A program made the translations under genes and the position numbers. Of a stretch of 64,000 nucleotides of DNA, positions 36,156-45,581 are shown piece by piece. The notes below the pieces were generated by a model. That model did no database searches. It was not told where the DNA came from and saw only the letters and a list, made by a program, of their open reading frames with translations. The stretch's first letter is position 1, and each line of letters opens with the position of its first letter. Source of the DNA: Desulfosediminicola flagellatus (GTDB taxonomy: Bacteria; Desulfobacterota; Desulfobulbia; Desulfobulbales; Desulfocapsaceae); contig NZ_CP050698.1 in the NCBI RefSeq assembly GCF_005116655.2, positions 1,318,001 through 1,382,000 of the forward strand, in the 5' to 3' direction.

Positions 36156-36494
36156 ATGGAAGATAAGGCTACAAAGAAAGTTGAATGCACAGAAGACGGT
36201 TGCGCGTGTGGTGAAGGAAAGGTGCCGGATAAAGATGGAAAGTGCGTAATGCCTGAAGTCACATTTTCCGCGTTCGTTATGTCGCTGAATACTTCAGTTT
36301 TATATCATCTTGGTGAAATAAAAGATCCGGCTACAGGTAAGACAGAAATAAATTTTGATCTTGCCCGTCATGCGATTGACACCCTGGTTATGCTTGAGCA
36401 GAAAACCAAAGGTAATTTGTCGCATGATGAAGAGGAGATGCTAAAAAACATCGTTTATGATGTGAAGTTACGTTTCGTCAAAGCCAGGAAATAG
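36156..36494 (+). CDS. DUF1844-family protein
   Basis: A 112-residue protein. The N-terminal 33 residues carry four cysteines (CTEDGCACG and GKCV), which is unusual. The rest fits DUF1844: EVTFSAFVMSLNTSVLYHLGEI followed by INFDLARHAIDTLVMLEQKT and a helical end. An AAGGGA site precedes the ATG. The stop is 4 nt before the ispE start, so the two are likely co-transcribed. Function unknown. Confidence 0.82.
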   Translation: MEDKATKKVECTEDGCACGEGKVPDKDGKCVMPEVTFSAFVMSLNTSVLYHLGEIKDPATGKTEINFDLARHAIDTLVMLEQKTKGNLSHDEEEMLKNIVYDVKLRFVKARK

Positions 36495-36498
36495 TGAA

Positions 36499-37383
36499 GT
36501 GAGTCAAGAGTTGTTACACCTTCTGGCTCCCTGCAAGGTTAATTTGATATTGAGGGTTGTAGGGAAGAGGTCGGATGGGTATCATGAATTGATAACCTGG
36601 ATGCAGAAGCTCGATCTCTATGACGAGATCGATTTAGGTGTAGTGTCGAAGCCGGGTATTTCCTTTTTTTGTGATGACCCCAGGCTGCCGACAGATAAAT
36701 CGAATCTTGCATTTAAGGCTGCAGCAGCATTTTTTGCTGCAAGCAGGCGAGCAGTTGGTAAAGGTGTTGAGATTCGATTGTCAAAAAAAATCCCAGCTGC
36801 GGCAGGACTTGGCGGAGGAAGCAGTGATGCCGGTACGGTACTCCTGGGATTAAACCGGATATTTGATAATGAGTTCAGCGAGAATCAGTTGGTAAAGCTC
36901 GCGACACCGCTCGGAGCGGATGTTCCTTTTTTTGCTGTAGAGCACAGTGGAGTTTTAGCTACGGGAATCGGCGAAAAAATGCAACCAGTGAAACCCGTGG
37001 ACAATTGCACATTTATTCTGATTAACCCTGGTTTTGATGTCTCTACAAAGTGGGTATTCGAAACTTTTGCGTTGACAAGCAGTATCGAAGGTTCTATGAT
37101 GTCTCGTTTTCGAAAACACGAAGTCAACACCTTGTCACTTGATGACATGGCTAATGACTTGGAGCTGGTTACCAGCAAGAAATTTTCGGAAATTGAGCAA
37201 ATGAAAAAACAGTTGCTCGAAGCCGGTGCATCTCAGGCGATGATGTCAGGGAGTGGGCCGACAGTGTTCGGGATTTTTCCAGATACTAAATCTGAACAGG
37301 TAGCTGTACAAGACGTGGCTGAAGAGCTTCGTCAGCAATATAAAGATAACGTTTTTGTTGCTCGATCATGCATTGGGGCGTAG
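36499..37383 (+). CDS. ispE: 4-diphosphocytidyl-2-C-methyl-D-erythritol kinase
   Basis: GHMP-family kinase of the MEP isoprenoid pathway, 294 residues. LAPCKVNLILRVVGKRSDGYH is the typical N-terminus in two parts (LAPCKVNL, RSDGYH). The ATP-binding PAAAGLGGGSSDAG motif is near residues 100-113, and SGSGPTVFG is near the C-terminus. GTG start with AGGA 10 nt upstream. The last ten bases, including the stop codon, are the first bases of tRNA-Gln. It shares a pathway with dxs and ispA at 60-63 kb. Confidence 0.95.
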   Translation: MSQELLHLLAPCKVNLILRVVGKRSDGYHELITWMQKLDLYDEIDLGVVSKPGISFFCDDPRLPTDKSNLAFKAAAAFFAASRRAVGKGVEIRLSKKIPAAAGLGGGSSDAGTVLLGLNRIFDNEFSENQLVKLATPLGADVPFFAVEHSGVLATGIGEKMQPVKPVDNCTFILINPGFDVSTKWVFETFALTSSIEGSMMSRFRKHEVNTLSLDDMANDLELVTSKKFSEIEQMKKQLLEAGASQAMMSGSGPTVFGIFPDTKSEQVAVQDVAEELRQQYKDNVFVARSCIGA

Positions 37384-37449
37384 CCAAGCGGTTAAGGCAC
37401 CGGGTTTTGATCCCGGCATTCGGAGGTTCGATCCCTCCCGCCCCAGCCA
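37374..37449 (+). tRNA. tRNA-Gln (anticodon TTG)
   Basis: Acceptor arms TGGGGCG (37374-37380) and CGCCCCA (37439-37445) pair fully. The anticodon stem CCGGG/CCCGG encloses TTTTGAT with anticodon TTG. The T arm has GGTTCGATC, and CCA is encoded at 37447-37449. The 5' end overlaps the ispE stop codon, so mature tRNA and ispE mRNA end are mutually exclusive products of one transcript. Confidence 0.96.
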
Positions 37450-37494
37450 TTTTCCCTGCAACTGACTTTGTCGCAATATCTATATAGTTGAGTC

Positions 37495-38433
37495 ATGCCA
37501 AAAGCACTGAAGGTTGTCACCGGTAACGCCCATCCAACACTGGCTCAGGAAATTTGTGAGCACCTGGGTACCTCTATCACCGAATCTGATGTACGAAAGT
37601 TTAGTGATGGAGAGATTTTTGTTGAGATTAAAGAGAACGTCCGTGGAGCGGATGTTTTTGTTGTTCAGCCGACATGCAGTCCGGTTAATGACAATCTGAT
37701 GGAGTTAGTGATAATGGTTGATGCACTTCGTCGTGCATCTGCTAGAAGAATCACTGCTGTTGTTCCGTATTACGGATATGCCCGCCAGGACAGAAAGAAT
37801 GCTCCTCGAGTGCCAATCACTGCAAAAGTTGTTGCAGAGATGTTTATGGCAGTTGGTGTGCGTCGAGTTCTCTGTATGGACCTTCATGCAGGTCAGATTC
37901 AGGGGTTTTTCAATATACCCGTAGATCATCTGTATGCGGCGCCTGTTGTGCTTGATTACATCAAAGATCAGTTTGAAGACGTGATTATGGTCTCACCTGA
38001 TGCTGGTGGAGTTGAGCGGACCCGGGCTTTTGCCAAGCGTATGAACTGTGGACTCGCTATTATTGATAAGCGAAGAGACCGTCCTAATGAATGTGAGGCA
38101 ATGCATGTTATTGGTGATGTGAAGGGGAAGACCGCGATCCTGATGGATGATATGGTTGACACTGCCGGCACATTATGTAACGGAGCAGCTACGCTGTTGG
38201 CTAACGGTGCAAGAGAAGTACATGCCTGTTGCAGTCACCCGGTTCTTTCCGGCCCTGCAGTAGAAAGGATTACTAAGTCAGATCTGAAATCACTTGTTGT
38301 AACAAATTCTATCCCGTTGCGTCCAGAGGCGCAGGCTTGCGACAAGATTAAAGTGCTTTCTGTTTCAGCATTACTGGCTGATGCTATCCGAAGAATACAT
38401 AACGAAGATTCTGTCAGCTCGCTTTTCATATAG
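37495..38433 (+). CDS. prs: Ribose-phosphate pyrophosphokinase
   Basis: Makes PRPP from ribose-5-phosphate and ATP for nucleotide, His and Trp synthesis. The 312-residue class I enzyme has [10 protein letters not shown], the [10 protein letters not shown] catalytic loop (about 97-106), [12 protein letters not shown] and the PRPP-binding [11 protein letters not shown] (about 219-229). Start ATG 37495 lies 45 nt after tRNA-Gln, and a shared transcript with ispE is likely. No good ribosome-binding site is visible. Confidence 0.97.
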   Translation: MPKALKVVTGNAHPTLAQEICEHLGTSITESDVRKFSDGEIFVEIKENVRGADVFVVQPTCSPVNDNLMELVIMVDALRRASARRITAVVPYYGYARQDRKNAPRVPITAKVVAEMFMAVGVRRVLCMDLHAGQIQGFFNIPVDHLYAAPVVLDYIKDQFEDVIMVSPDAGGVERTRAFAKRMNCGLAIIDKRRDRPNECEAMHVIGDVKGKTAILMDDMVDTAGTLCNGAATLLANGAREVHACCSHPVLSGPAVERITKSDLKSLVVTNSIPLRPEAQACDKIKVLSVSALLADAIRRIHNEDSVSSLFI

Positions 38434-38539
38434 CTGTCGAGAATGTACTGATAGATTAATACGATATATTATTATACACACGCTCGGGCGCTCGTTAAAC
38501 CTATGCAGTGGTTGACGTAAAGCGAACGAAGGAGGAATT

Positions 38540-39091
38540 ATGCTTCAGGTAGAAATATCCGCTTCTGTGAGAGAGACATCCGGAAAAGGGGCTATGAGAC
38601 GTCTTCGCAGCGAGGGGATAACTCCTGCTGTTGTTTACGGTGCTGGTGCTGATGCTCTTGCTCTTCAGATGGAGACCAAGACCCTGACAGCCACGCTTCT
38701 TAAGATTGTACGACGCAACGCAGTTGTTAGTCTGAAGATTGATGAGAATACTGAGAAAAGCGTTGTTGTTAAAGAAATTCAGACCGATCCAATTACCGAT
38801 GCTCTGGTTCACGCTGACTTCTGTGAGATTGATCTTGAGAAAGCAAAGCTCTTTAATGTGCCGATAAAATTGACAGGTACATCCAAAGGTGTTGACCTTG
38901 GTGGTTTTCTTGAATTTGCAAAGAAAGAAGTAGAGCTCAAAGGTAAGCCTCTCGATATCCCTAATGAGGTAACTCTTGACATCACCGCACTTAATATTGG
39001 TGATTCACTTACGTTTTCCGCTATTGCTGTACCTGCTGGTGTAGAGGTTATGGACAAGGCTGATAAGACCTGTGTTGCGGTGAACAAGTAA
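38540..39091 (+). CDS. rplY: 50S ribosomal protein L25, two-domain Ctc/TL5 form
   Basis: A 183-residue 5S rRNA-binding protein. The N-terminal domain of about 90 residues (SGKGAMRRLRSEGITPAVVYG) is the L25 core, and the C-terminal beta domain (VPIKLTGTSKGVDLGGFLE) is the Ctc/TL5 extension found in many bacteria. AAGGAGG lies before the ATG. A clear terminator follows at 39173. Confidence 0.95.
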   Translation: MLQVEISASVRETSGKGAMRRLRSEGITPAVVYGAGADALALQMETKTLTATLLKIVRRNAVVSLKIDENTEKSVVVKEIQTDPITDALVHADFCEIDLEKAKLFNVPIKLTGTSKGVDLGGFLEFAKKEVELKGKPLDIPNEVTLDITALNIGDSLTFSAIAVPAGVEVMDKADKTCVAVNK

Positions 39092-39172
39092 AAGAGCTGA
39101 TTAGCATATAGCAGGTCGTCGTTGATATCTTAAAATATCGACGGCTCCCTGAGTAGAACCTTACGAACAATG

Positions 39173-39204
39173 AATCCGGAAAGAGCAATCTTTCCGGATT
39201 TTTT
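39173..39204 (+). terminator. Rho-independent terminator after rplY
   Basis: A perfect 12-bp stem (39173-39184 with 39189-39200), GCAA tetraloop, and T-rich tail. It separates rplY from pth. Confidence 0.9.
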
Positions 39205-39240
39205 GTATTGATTGTCATACTAACGTTGTCCGACAGGCCT

Positions 39241-39834
39241 ATGTCACTACCGGAATATCTTATCGTCGGTCTGGGTAATCCCGGGTCAAAATATACAGAT
39301 ACGCGTCATAATGTGGGGTTCATTGCTGTTGATGAACTTGCCAGGCGTTGGAAAGAGAGTCTGAGTACAGAAAAATGGAACGCTCTGTCGTGCCGGATGG
39401 TGCAGTGGGATTGCCGGTTGACACTCATTAAACCTGTTACCTTCATGAATTTGAGTGGCAGGGCAGTGGCCGAATACGCAAAATTTTACAAGATCCCTGT
39501 GCAGAATATCATTGTTGTTCATGATGACCTTGACATGCACCCCGGCAGGTTAAAACTTGTAAGAGGTGGTGGTGCTGGCGGACATAATGGTATTAAGTCT
39601 ATTACACAGTCGCTGGGCAGCAATGAGTTCTTTCGCCTGAAGATCGGTATAGGTCGTCCAGGAAAAGGCGATGTCCACGCAGATTTTCCGGTTGAAAAAT
39701 ACGTACTCTCAGTTATGTCGGCTGAGGAAGCTTCTCTCCTGGAAGATCGTATTGCGAGTATTGAAGAAGGAATCCGGATGTTTATAAATGATGGACCTGC
39801 CAAGGCCATGAGCATTATAAATAGTATTAAGTAA
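39241..39834 (+). CDS. pth: Peptidyl-tRNA hydrolase
   Basis: Releases peptides from stalled peptidyl-tRNA. The 197-residue protein has LIVGLGNPG (about 7-15), catalytic His23 in TRHNVGF, FMNLSG, HDDLD (about 97) and GGGAGGHNGIKS. The ATG at 39241 starts immediately before the conserved core; an in-frame upstream codon at 39208 would add unconserved residues. It lies just after the rplY terminator, so it needs its own promoter or readthrough. Confidence 0.96.
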   Translation: MSLPEYLIVGLGNPGSKYTDTRHNVGFIAVDELARRWKESLSTEKWNALSCRMVQWDCRLTLIKPVTFMNLSGRAVAEYAKFYKIPVQNIIVVHDDLDMHPGRLKLVRGGGAGGHNGIKSITQSLGSNEFFRLKIGIGRPGKGDVHADFPVEKYVLSVMSAEEASLLEDRIASIEEGIRMFINDGPAKAMSIINSIK

Positions 39835-40115
39835 TAGTGGAATACTCAGGATAGTTCTGGGGTTACACCATCTGTATGGCTTTTTGCGTAAAAATAAGGG
39901 CATGATTGTGCTAGATATGGTATAGTACAGATCGTTTTGAATAATTGCAACCGGTATTAAGGCGTAGTTGCCGGTGTCAAAATATACCTGGTTCGTTATC
40001 AGTTGAGGATTTGAAACCAGGTTCTCATCTGATTGTCACGTAGAAATTAATCCGCGTGCAGGAGTTAAAACTCCTTTCTTGTGTTTAATGTGGTTTTCCC
40101 ATGAAGGAGACAGTA

Positions 40116-40595
40116 GTGTTTGCTGAAGGTGATATGGCGGTTTATCCGGCCCATGGCGTTGGTGTTATTAAATCTATTGAAACTCAATCTGTTGCTGGTG
40201 TCGATCACAGCTTTTACGTGTTGGAGATACTTGAGAACGGGATGACAATAATGATTCCGACAGCAAGCAGCGAGAATGTTGGACTTAGAGCTATTGTCAA
40301 CACCAAGCAGGTTGACGAAGTGATTGGAATCCTTGAAGACAGGACAACCGAGCTCGGTACTCAGACCTGGAACAGGCGGTATCGTGATTATATGGAGAAA
40401 ATCAAGACAGGCTCTGTTCATGAGGTTGCTGAGGTTCTTCGTGACTTGTTCCTGCTTAGTGTCGATAAAGATCTCTCCTACGGTGAGAAGAAAATGCTCG
40501 ATACTGCCAAAAGTCTTCTCGTGAAAGAGTTGTCACTTGCTCAGAAGATCGAAGAGGATTCAGTTTCAAAACGTATCGATACCATTTTCGCCTGA
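40116..40595 (+). CDS. carD: CarD-family transcription regulator
   Basis: CarD/CdnL proteins bind RNA polymerase beta and the upstream edge of promoters and tune rRNA and housekeeping transcription. The 159-residue protein begins FAEGDMAVYPAHGVG, the typical RNA polymerase-interacting domain start, followed by the helical DNA-binding domain (RDYMEKIKTGSVHEVAEVLRDL in two pieces). GTG 40116 is chosen over ATG 40101 because AAGGAG lies 6 nt upstream and the protein then starts exactly at the family N-terminus. A TG-TATAGT extended -10 candidate is at 39918-39926. Confidence 0.92.
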   Translation: MFAEGDMAVYPAHGVGVIKSIETQSVAGVDHSFYVLEILENGMTIMIPTASSENVGLRAIVNTKQVDEVIGILEDRTTELGTQTWNRRYRDYMEKIKTGSVHEVAEVLRDLFLLSVDKDLSYGEKKMLDTAKSLLVKELSLAQKIEEDSVSKRIDTIFA

Positions 40596-40657
40596 ATATA
40601 ATACCCCACAGGGTTCTCTCCTGATTTTTCATTTTTTTGTCGTTTAGCTAATTGGAT

Positions 40658-41623
40658 ATGGATAATTCAGTAATTGAGGATCAGATGGAACAGCCCTGTG
40701 GAGATATGATTCAAATCCGAATCGATATTGCACAGGCTGGGGTTAGACTGGATCATTTGCTTGTCCAGCACCTCCCTGATACTTCCCGATCACGTATAAC
40801 ATCATCAATTAAAGACGGACTGATATTGGTTGATGGTGCCCAGAAAAAGGCAAGTTATAAACTGAAAGTCGGTGAGTCGGTTGCCGGATCGCTATTTGAA
40901 CTTCCTCCGCTCGAAGTTTTACCTGAAGAAATCAGGTTTCCAATTCTGTTTGAGGATTCTTCTCTCATTATTCTTTCTAAGCCGCCTGGGTTGGTTGTTC
41001 ATCCCGGTAGTGGCAACAGTAGCGGGACATTGGTCAACGGCCTGGTACATTATTGCGAGTCAATCGCTGGAGTTGGTGATGTAATCCGTCCCGGAATTGT
41101 TCATCGACTCGACAAAGATACTTCTGGTCTGATGGTTGTCGCCAAAAATGATTCAGTTCATAGTAAACTCGTTGATATTTTTAAAGCCAGAGAAATAACT
41201 AAAGAATATCTTGCTATTGTGCATGGTGTAATGAATAGACCATCCGGCAGAATTGTTGCACCCATTGGCCGTCACACAGTGAATAGGCAGAAGATGGCAG
41301 TGAGAGAGGGGACTGGAAGGTACGCTGCAAGCAATTGGCGTGTTATTGAGGAATATGGTGAGTCTTTTAGTAAAATCGGGGTAAAGATAGAGACTGGAAG
41401 AACACACCAGATCCGGGTCCACATGGCTCACTTGAAACATCCGGTTGCCGGTGATACTCTTTATGGCCCTGGACGCAATAATAAACGCTTTCCTCGTCAG
41501 ATGCTCCATGCCTGGAAACTTACTTTCAATCATCCTGTAACTTCTGAAAAGCTTTCGTTTACTGCTCCTGTCTGGGATGACATGGGTGAGATATTAAACC
41601 AGCTTGAAACCGATTTTTCCTGA
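40658..41623 (+). CDS. rluD: RluA/RluD-family 23S rRNA pseudouridine synthase
   Basis: A 321-residue enzyme with an N-terminal S4 domain (DIAQAGVRLDHLLVQHL, about 24-40) and the catalytic GIVHRLDKDTSGLM motif (catalytic Asp about residue 152). It probably modifies the 23S rRNA helix 69 uridines like RluD, though RluA/C-type targets cannot be excluded. The start is uncertain: ATG 40658, or ATG 40685 with a close GAGGA. coaE follows after 19 nt. Confidence 0.9.
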   Translation: MDNSVIEDQMEQPCGDMIQIRIDIAQAGVRLDHLLVQHLPDTSRSRITSSIKDGLILVDGAQKKASYKLKVGESVAGSLFELPPLEVLPEEIRFPILFEDSSLIILSKPPGLVVHPGSGNSSGTLVNGLVHYCESIAGVGDVIRPGIVHRLDKDTSGLMVVAKNDSVHSKLVDIFKAREITKEYLAIVHGVMNRPSGRIVAPIGRHTVNRQKMAVREGTGRYAASNWRVIEEYGESFSKIGVKIETGRTHQIRVHMAHLKHPVAGDTLYGPGRNNKRFPRQMLHAWKLTFNHPVTSEKLSFTAPVWDDMGEILNQLETDFS

Positions 41624-41642
41624 ATCACACACTATTAATTCG

Positions 41643-42239
41643 ATGAATATAGCTATTACCGGTAACGTTGGTTCAGGGAAAAGTGGAGTAGCAGCTATCC
41701 TTGCCGGCATCATGCAAATTGAGGCAATAGATACTGATGCTATTTGCAGAGATCTTTTACTGCAATCTCAGCCGGGGTGGATTAAGGTCAGGCAGTGCTG
41801 GCCTCAATTTTTCCTGGATGAGGTGCTTGACAGAACTCTGTTGCGTGAGGCTGTTTTCTCTGATCCGGCTATTAGGCAAGGGCTTGAAGATATATTGCAT
41901 CCGCTTGTTCGTGATATAGTTTTGAAATGCATACAGGAAGCAAAGAAGAAAAAACATTCCCTTCTTGTGGAGGTGCCATTACTGTTTGAGGTTGGCTGGA
42001 GTGGAGATTTTGACCACGTTATAGCCGTGTACACGGATAGAGATATCTGTATTGACCGGACAGTTTTAAGAGACAACGTTCCCCGCAAACAGGCGGAGTC
42101 AATACTTGGTCTCCAAATGTCAGCTGAAGAGAAGGCAGATTATGCCGATAGTGTTATAAATAATTCAGGAATTTGGGCCGCCACTGTTTTTCAGGCAGCT
42201 CATTTAGGCTGTCGTCTACAAGAGGTTGGTTTAGATTAA
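41643..42239 (+). CDS. coaE: Dephospho-CoA kinase
   Basis: Last step of coenzyme A synthesis. The 198-residue P-loop kinase has GNVGSGKS at residues 7-14, IDTDAICRD near 33 and VEVPLLFEVGW near 110. ATG 41643 is preferred over a TTG at 41604, which would overlap rluD. No strong ribosome-binding site; probably translated from the rluD message. Confidence 0.93.
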   Translation: MNIAITGNVGSGKSGVAAILAGIMQIEAIDTDAICRDLLLQSQPGWIKVRQCWPQFFLDEVLDRTLLREAVFSDPAIRQGLEDILHPLVRDIVLKCIQEAKKKKHSLLVEVPLLFEVGWSGDFDHVIAVYTDRDICIDRTVLRDNVPRKQAESILGLQMSAEEKADYADSVINNSGIWAATVFQAAHLGCRLQEVGLD

Positions 42240-42689
42240 AAAAGGCTTCCTGTTTCTCCTTTAAAAAGCTTGACAGTAAAGGGGAGAGCACGTATAAGAA
42301 AAGGAGTGGTTAGAGAGATAAATCCTGCCTCTTGATGAGTCTTTTGTTTATTCAGGCACACATTCCAGCTTATCAGAACACCCTCTCTCAGGTAGGTGTA
42401 TTTCAACGTTACATAATCCTCGTAATTAAAACTGATTCTTAGTGAATCATGTCAAATATTCCACTCTATTGCTGATCTTAAAAACAATTTTAACAATAAC
42501 TATTTTTTTTGAATAATTTGCCCACAAGGCCTAGCTGATATCAACTTGCCTCAGCCAGTAGTTTGATTGTTCCATACACATGATTGTATATGTCAATGGG
42601 ACTCTACTACCTGCTTATGCTGGATGGTCTGCTAAGCAAGCGAATTGAAAAATGATCCTGCCAATAGTTCCCAAAGGAGATACCAATTA
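42240..42689 (+). other. 450-bp rho upstream region with a long 5' leader
   Basis: It contains the consensus promoter at 42270-42298 and then about 385 nt of untranslated leader before rho. The leader is AT-rich with several T runs and no open frame with a ribosome-binding site. In E. coli a long rho leader mediates Rho-dependent autoregulation; a similar role is inferred here. Confidence 0.55.
42270..42298 (+). promoter_or_regulatory. Near-consensus sigma70 promoter upstream of rho
   Basis: -35 TTGACA (42270-42275), 17-bp spacer, -10 TATAAG (42293-42298). Transcription would start near 42305. Confidence 0.75.
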
Positions 42690-43940
42690 ATGAATCTGGC
42701 GGAATTGAAACTGATGAAAATTGGCGAGCTTGTAAAGCTTGCACGTGAATACAAAGTAGACGGCTTTAGCTCCATGCGGAAGCAGGAGCTGATATTTGCC
42801 TTGCTTCAGGCTCAGGCCGACAAAGATGGAAAGATGCGAGGCTCCGGCGTACTTGAGATTTTACCTGACGGTTTTGGTTTCTTAAGGGCTCCTGACTATA
42901 ACTACTTGCCGGGTCCGGATGACATCTATGTCTCTCCATCGCAAATACGTCGACTGAACCTACGTACCGGTGATGTTGTTGACGGGCTTGTACGCGCTCC
43001 GAAAGAGGGTGAGAGATATTTCGCTTTACTCAAAGTGGAAAGTGTTAACTTTGATCCTCCTGAGGCAGCCAAACAGAAAACCCTGTTCGGTAACCTTACA
43101 CCTCTTCATCCCAATGAAAAGTTCCTGATAGAATGGCAGCCTGACAACTATTCTACCCGTGTAATGGACATGTTTGCTCCAATTGGCAAAGGGCAACGTG
43201 GCCTTATTGTGGCACCGCCACGAACAGGTAAAACTGTCCTGATGCAGAAAATTGCAAACTCGATTGTAAGGAACCACAAAGAGGTCTATCTTATCGTTCT
43301 TCTTATCGATGAACGACCTGAAGAGGTTACAGAGATGTCGCGTTCAGTAAAAGCGGCAGAGGTTGTAAGTTCAACGTTTGATGAGCCACCTCAACGACAT
43401 ATTCAGGTTGCCGAGATGGTTATCGAAAAGGCAAAGCGTCTGGTTGAGCATAAAAAGGATGTTGTTATTCTGCTTGATAGTATTACTCGACTTGCCCGCG
43501 CCTATAACACGGTGACACCTGCAAGTGGAAAAATACTTTCCGGTGGTGTGGAGGCAAATGCGCTTCACAGGCCGAAGAGATTTTTCGGTGCAGCACGAAA
43601 TATCGAAGAAGGCGGCAGTCTGACAATTCTTGCCACTGCGTTGATTGAAACCGGTAGCCGGATGGATGAGGTTATCTTTGAGGAATTCAAAGGTACTGGT
43701 AACATGGAGCTTATTCTTGACCGCAAGATGGCTGATAAGCGCATTTTCCCTGCTATCGATATTAAGCGTTCAGGAACCAGGAAGGAAGATCTTCTGTTAA
43801 AACCTGAGACTTTGAATCGTATCTGGATTCTACGAAAATTGCTTAATTCAATGAATCCTGCAGACTGTATGGATTTCCTGGTTGATAAACTCAAGCATCA
43901 GAAAAGCAACAAAGATTTTCTTGAGTCCATGAACGGCTGA
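42690..43940 (+). CDS. rho: Transcription termination factor Rho
   Basis: Hexameric RNA-dependent ATPase, 416 residues from ATG 42690 (E. coli Rho is 419). [14 protein letters not shown] starts the helical N-terminal domain; the cold-shock RNA-binding domain [14 protein letters not shown] follows near residue 53, then Walker A APPRTGKT (about 173-180), the [12 protein letters not shown] segment and RNA-contacting regions. An AAAGGAG site fits 42690; an in-frame TTG at 42645 has none. Confidence 0.97.
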   Translation: MNLAELKLMKIGELVKLAREYKVDGFSSMRKQELIFALLQAQADKDGKMRGSGVLEILPDGFGFLRAPDYNYLPGPDDIYVSPSQIRRLNLRTGDVVDGLVRAPKEGERYFALLKVESVNFDPPEAAKQKTLFGNLTPLHPNEKFLIEWQPDNYSTRVMDMFAPIGKGQRGLIVAPPRTGKTVLMQKIANSIVRNHKEVYLIVLLIDERPEEVTEMSRSVKAAEVVSSTFDEPPQRHIQVAEMVIEKAKRLVEHKKDVVILLDSITRLARAYNTVTPASGKILSGGVEANALHRPKRFFGAARNIEEGGSLTILATALIETGSRMDEVIFEEFKGTGNMELILDRKMADKRIFPAIDIKRSGTRKEDLLLKPETLNRIWILRKLLNSMNPADCMDFLVDKLKHQKSNKDFLESMNG

Positions 43941-44006
43941 TACCTGCCTGTATTGGGTAAAAAGAATAGTTGACGTAGATGTAGAGCCTGAATAATGTGA
44001 TTTAGG

Positions 44007-44034
44007 TTGTAAAAAAGAATTGCCTCGTTATAAT
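44007..44034 (+). promoter_or_regulatory. Sigma70-like promoter upstream of rpmE
   Basis: -35 TTGTAA (44007-44012), 16-bp spacer, -10 TATAAT (44029-44034), about 80 nt before the rpmE ATG. Confidence 0.5.
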
Positions 44035-44116
44035 GCACACCTTGTGTCTTTAATTTGACGGCTTATACTGTAATTTGAACACCACATTCGTAGATGTGTT
44101 GGAGGAATAGGAAATC

Positions 44117-44338
44117 ATGAGAAACGATATACATCCGGATTATAAAAATATAAAAGCTAGTTGTGCTTGTGGCGCAGAATTCGAGATTGGATCTGTTAAT
44201 GAAGAGATCAAAGTAGAGATCTGTTCTGCATGCCATCCGTTTTTTACCGGAAAACAAAAGCTTATTGATACCGCTGGTAGAATTGAGAAATACAAACAGC
44301 GTTATGCAAAACACTTTGAAGAGAAGAAGGAAGCATAA
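44117..44338 (+). CDS. rpmE: 50S ribosomal protein L31, zinc-binding form
   Basis: A 73-residue protein beginning MRNDIHPDY with the Cys pattern C16, C18, C36 and C39, the zinc-binding (C+) type, and [18 protein letters not shown] lies upstream of the ATG. A hairpin with T tail at 44400-44437 separates it from prfA. Confidence 0.96.
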   Translation: MRNDIHPDYKNIKASCACGAEFEIGSVNEEIKVEICSACHPFFTGKQKLIDTAGRIEKYKQRYAKHFEEKKEA

Positions 44339-44399
44339 GTTTCATTCTTCTTTCTGATCGTTCAACAGATCGATCGATATCAACAGTGTTGTTTAGTAG

Positions 44400-44437
44400 G
44401 TCCACAGTGATGTAAAATCATGGCTGTGGACTTTTTT
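44400..44437 (+). terminator. Terminator between rpmE and prfA
   Basis: GTCCACAG (44400-44407) pairs with CTGTGGAC (44424-44431), with possible extra pairing inside, and is followed by a T-rich tail. Probably allows partial readthrough into prfA. Confidence 0.75.
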
Positions 44438-44468
44438 CTTTCACCTTAAGTCTCTCAGATAGATACTC

Positions 44469-45539
44469 ATGTTTGGCAAGTTTGAAGAACTGCAGGAAAA
44501 GTTGTCCGAGCTCGAAGGCCGGATGTCAGATCCCGAACTGGTTAGCAACCAGAAAGAGTATCAGGCAGTCGTCAGGGAGCACTCTCATCTTAGTAAGCTG
44601 AATGCACTCTATGAAGAGTACAAACAGGTTAGGGAAGACATCGTCGAAAATAAGGCGTTGGTTAAAGATGAGGATGAAGATCCTGAATTGAAAGATCTTG
44701 CACGTGCTGAGTTGGAAGAACTCGCTGAGCGGGAAATACAACTTGATAGCGCCATAAAAGTTTTGTTACTGCCCAAAGATCCCAACGATGATAAAAACAC
44801 GTTCCTTGAAATCAGAGCTGGTACTGGCGGTGACGAAGCTGCACTGTTTGTAGCAGATCTATTCAGGATGTATTGTCGGTACGCTGAGTCCCAAAGCTGG
44901 AAAGTTGAGGTAATGTCATCCAACCCGCTCGGTATTGGTGGTTTCAAAGAAATGATCGCCCTGATCAGTGGAGAGCAGGTTTATTCGAAACTGAAATATG
45001 AAAGTGGTGTTCATCGAGTTCAGAGAGTACCGGAGACTGAGACCCAGGGCAGGATTCATACATCTGCAGTAACTGTCGCAATATTACCTGAAGCCGAAGA
45101 GGTTGAATTTGAAATCGATATGAACGAATTAAAATTCGACGTATATCGATCTTCAGGACCGGGTGGTCAGAGTGTAAATACCACCGATTCAGCTGTGCGC
45201 ATTACTCATCTTCCAACCGGTTTGGTTGTTACCTGTCAGGACGAAAAGTCCCAGCACAAGAACAAGGCGAAAGCTCTTACTGTACTGCGTGCCAGGTTGT
45301 TTGATCAGAAGCAGCAGGAACAGCATGATAAAATATCTCAGGATAGGAAAAATCAGATTGGTTCAGGTGATAGATCTGAGCGAATTCGTACCTATAACTT
45401 CCCTCAGGGGCGTCTGACAGACCACCGTATTAACCTTACTTTATACAAGCTTGAATCAATAATGAATGGAAAACTTGAAGAAGTTATCTATCCGCTTGTT
45501 GCTGAAGATCAGGCTAAGAAGTTAAAGAAACTCCAGTAA
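44469..45539 (+). CDS. prfA: Peptide chain release factor 1
   Basis: A 356-residue RF1 that reads UAA and UAG. The GGQ motif is at 232-234 ([13 protein letters not shown]), and helical domain 1 is at the N-terminus. The following prmC encodes the methylase of this glutamine, 42 nt downstream, a classic pairing. Confidence 0.97.
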   Translation: MFGKFEELQEKLSELEGRMSDPELVSNQKEYQAVVREHSHLSKLNALYEEYKQVREDIVENKALVKDEDEDPELKDLARAELEELAEREIQLDSAIKVLLLPKDPNDDKNTFLEIRAGTGGDEAALFVADLFRMYCRYAESQSWKVEVMSSNPLGIGGFKEMIALISGEQVYSKLKYESGVHRVQRVPETETQGRIHTSAVTVAILPEAEEVEFEIDMNELKFDVYRSSGPGGQSVNTTDSAVRITHLPTGLVVTCQDEKSQHKNKAKALTVLRARLFDQKQQEQHDKISQDRKNQIGSGDRSERIRTYNFPQGRLTDHRINLTLYKLESIMNGKLEEVIYPLVAEDQAKKLKKLQ

Positions 45540-45581
45540 TCTCTTCACAGGAATTCATCCTGAATTACTTCTATTTCCGGA

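Noticed and set aside
39220-39240. Fragment of the dispersed palindrome element before pth
   Set aside because: Only a short GTCCGACAGGCC match; too little to distinguish from chance.
42645-42689. 15-codon N-terminal extension of Rho from a TTG
   Set aside because: ATG 42690 has a strong AAAGGAG site and gives the normal Rho length.
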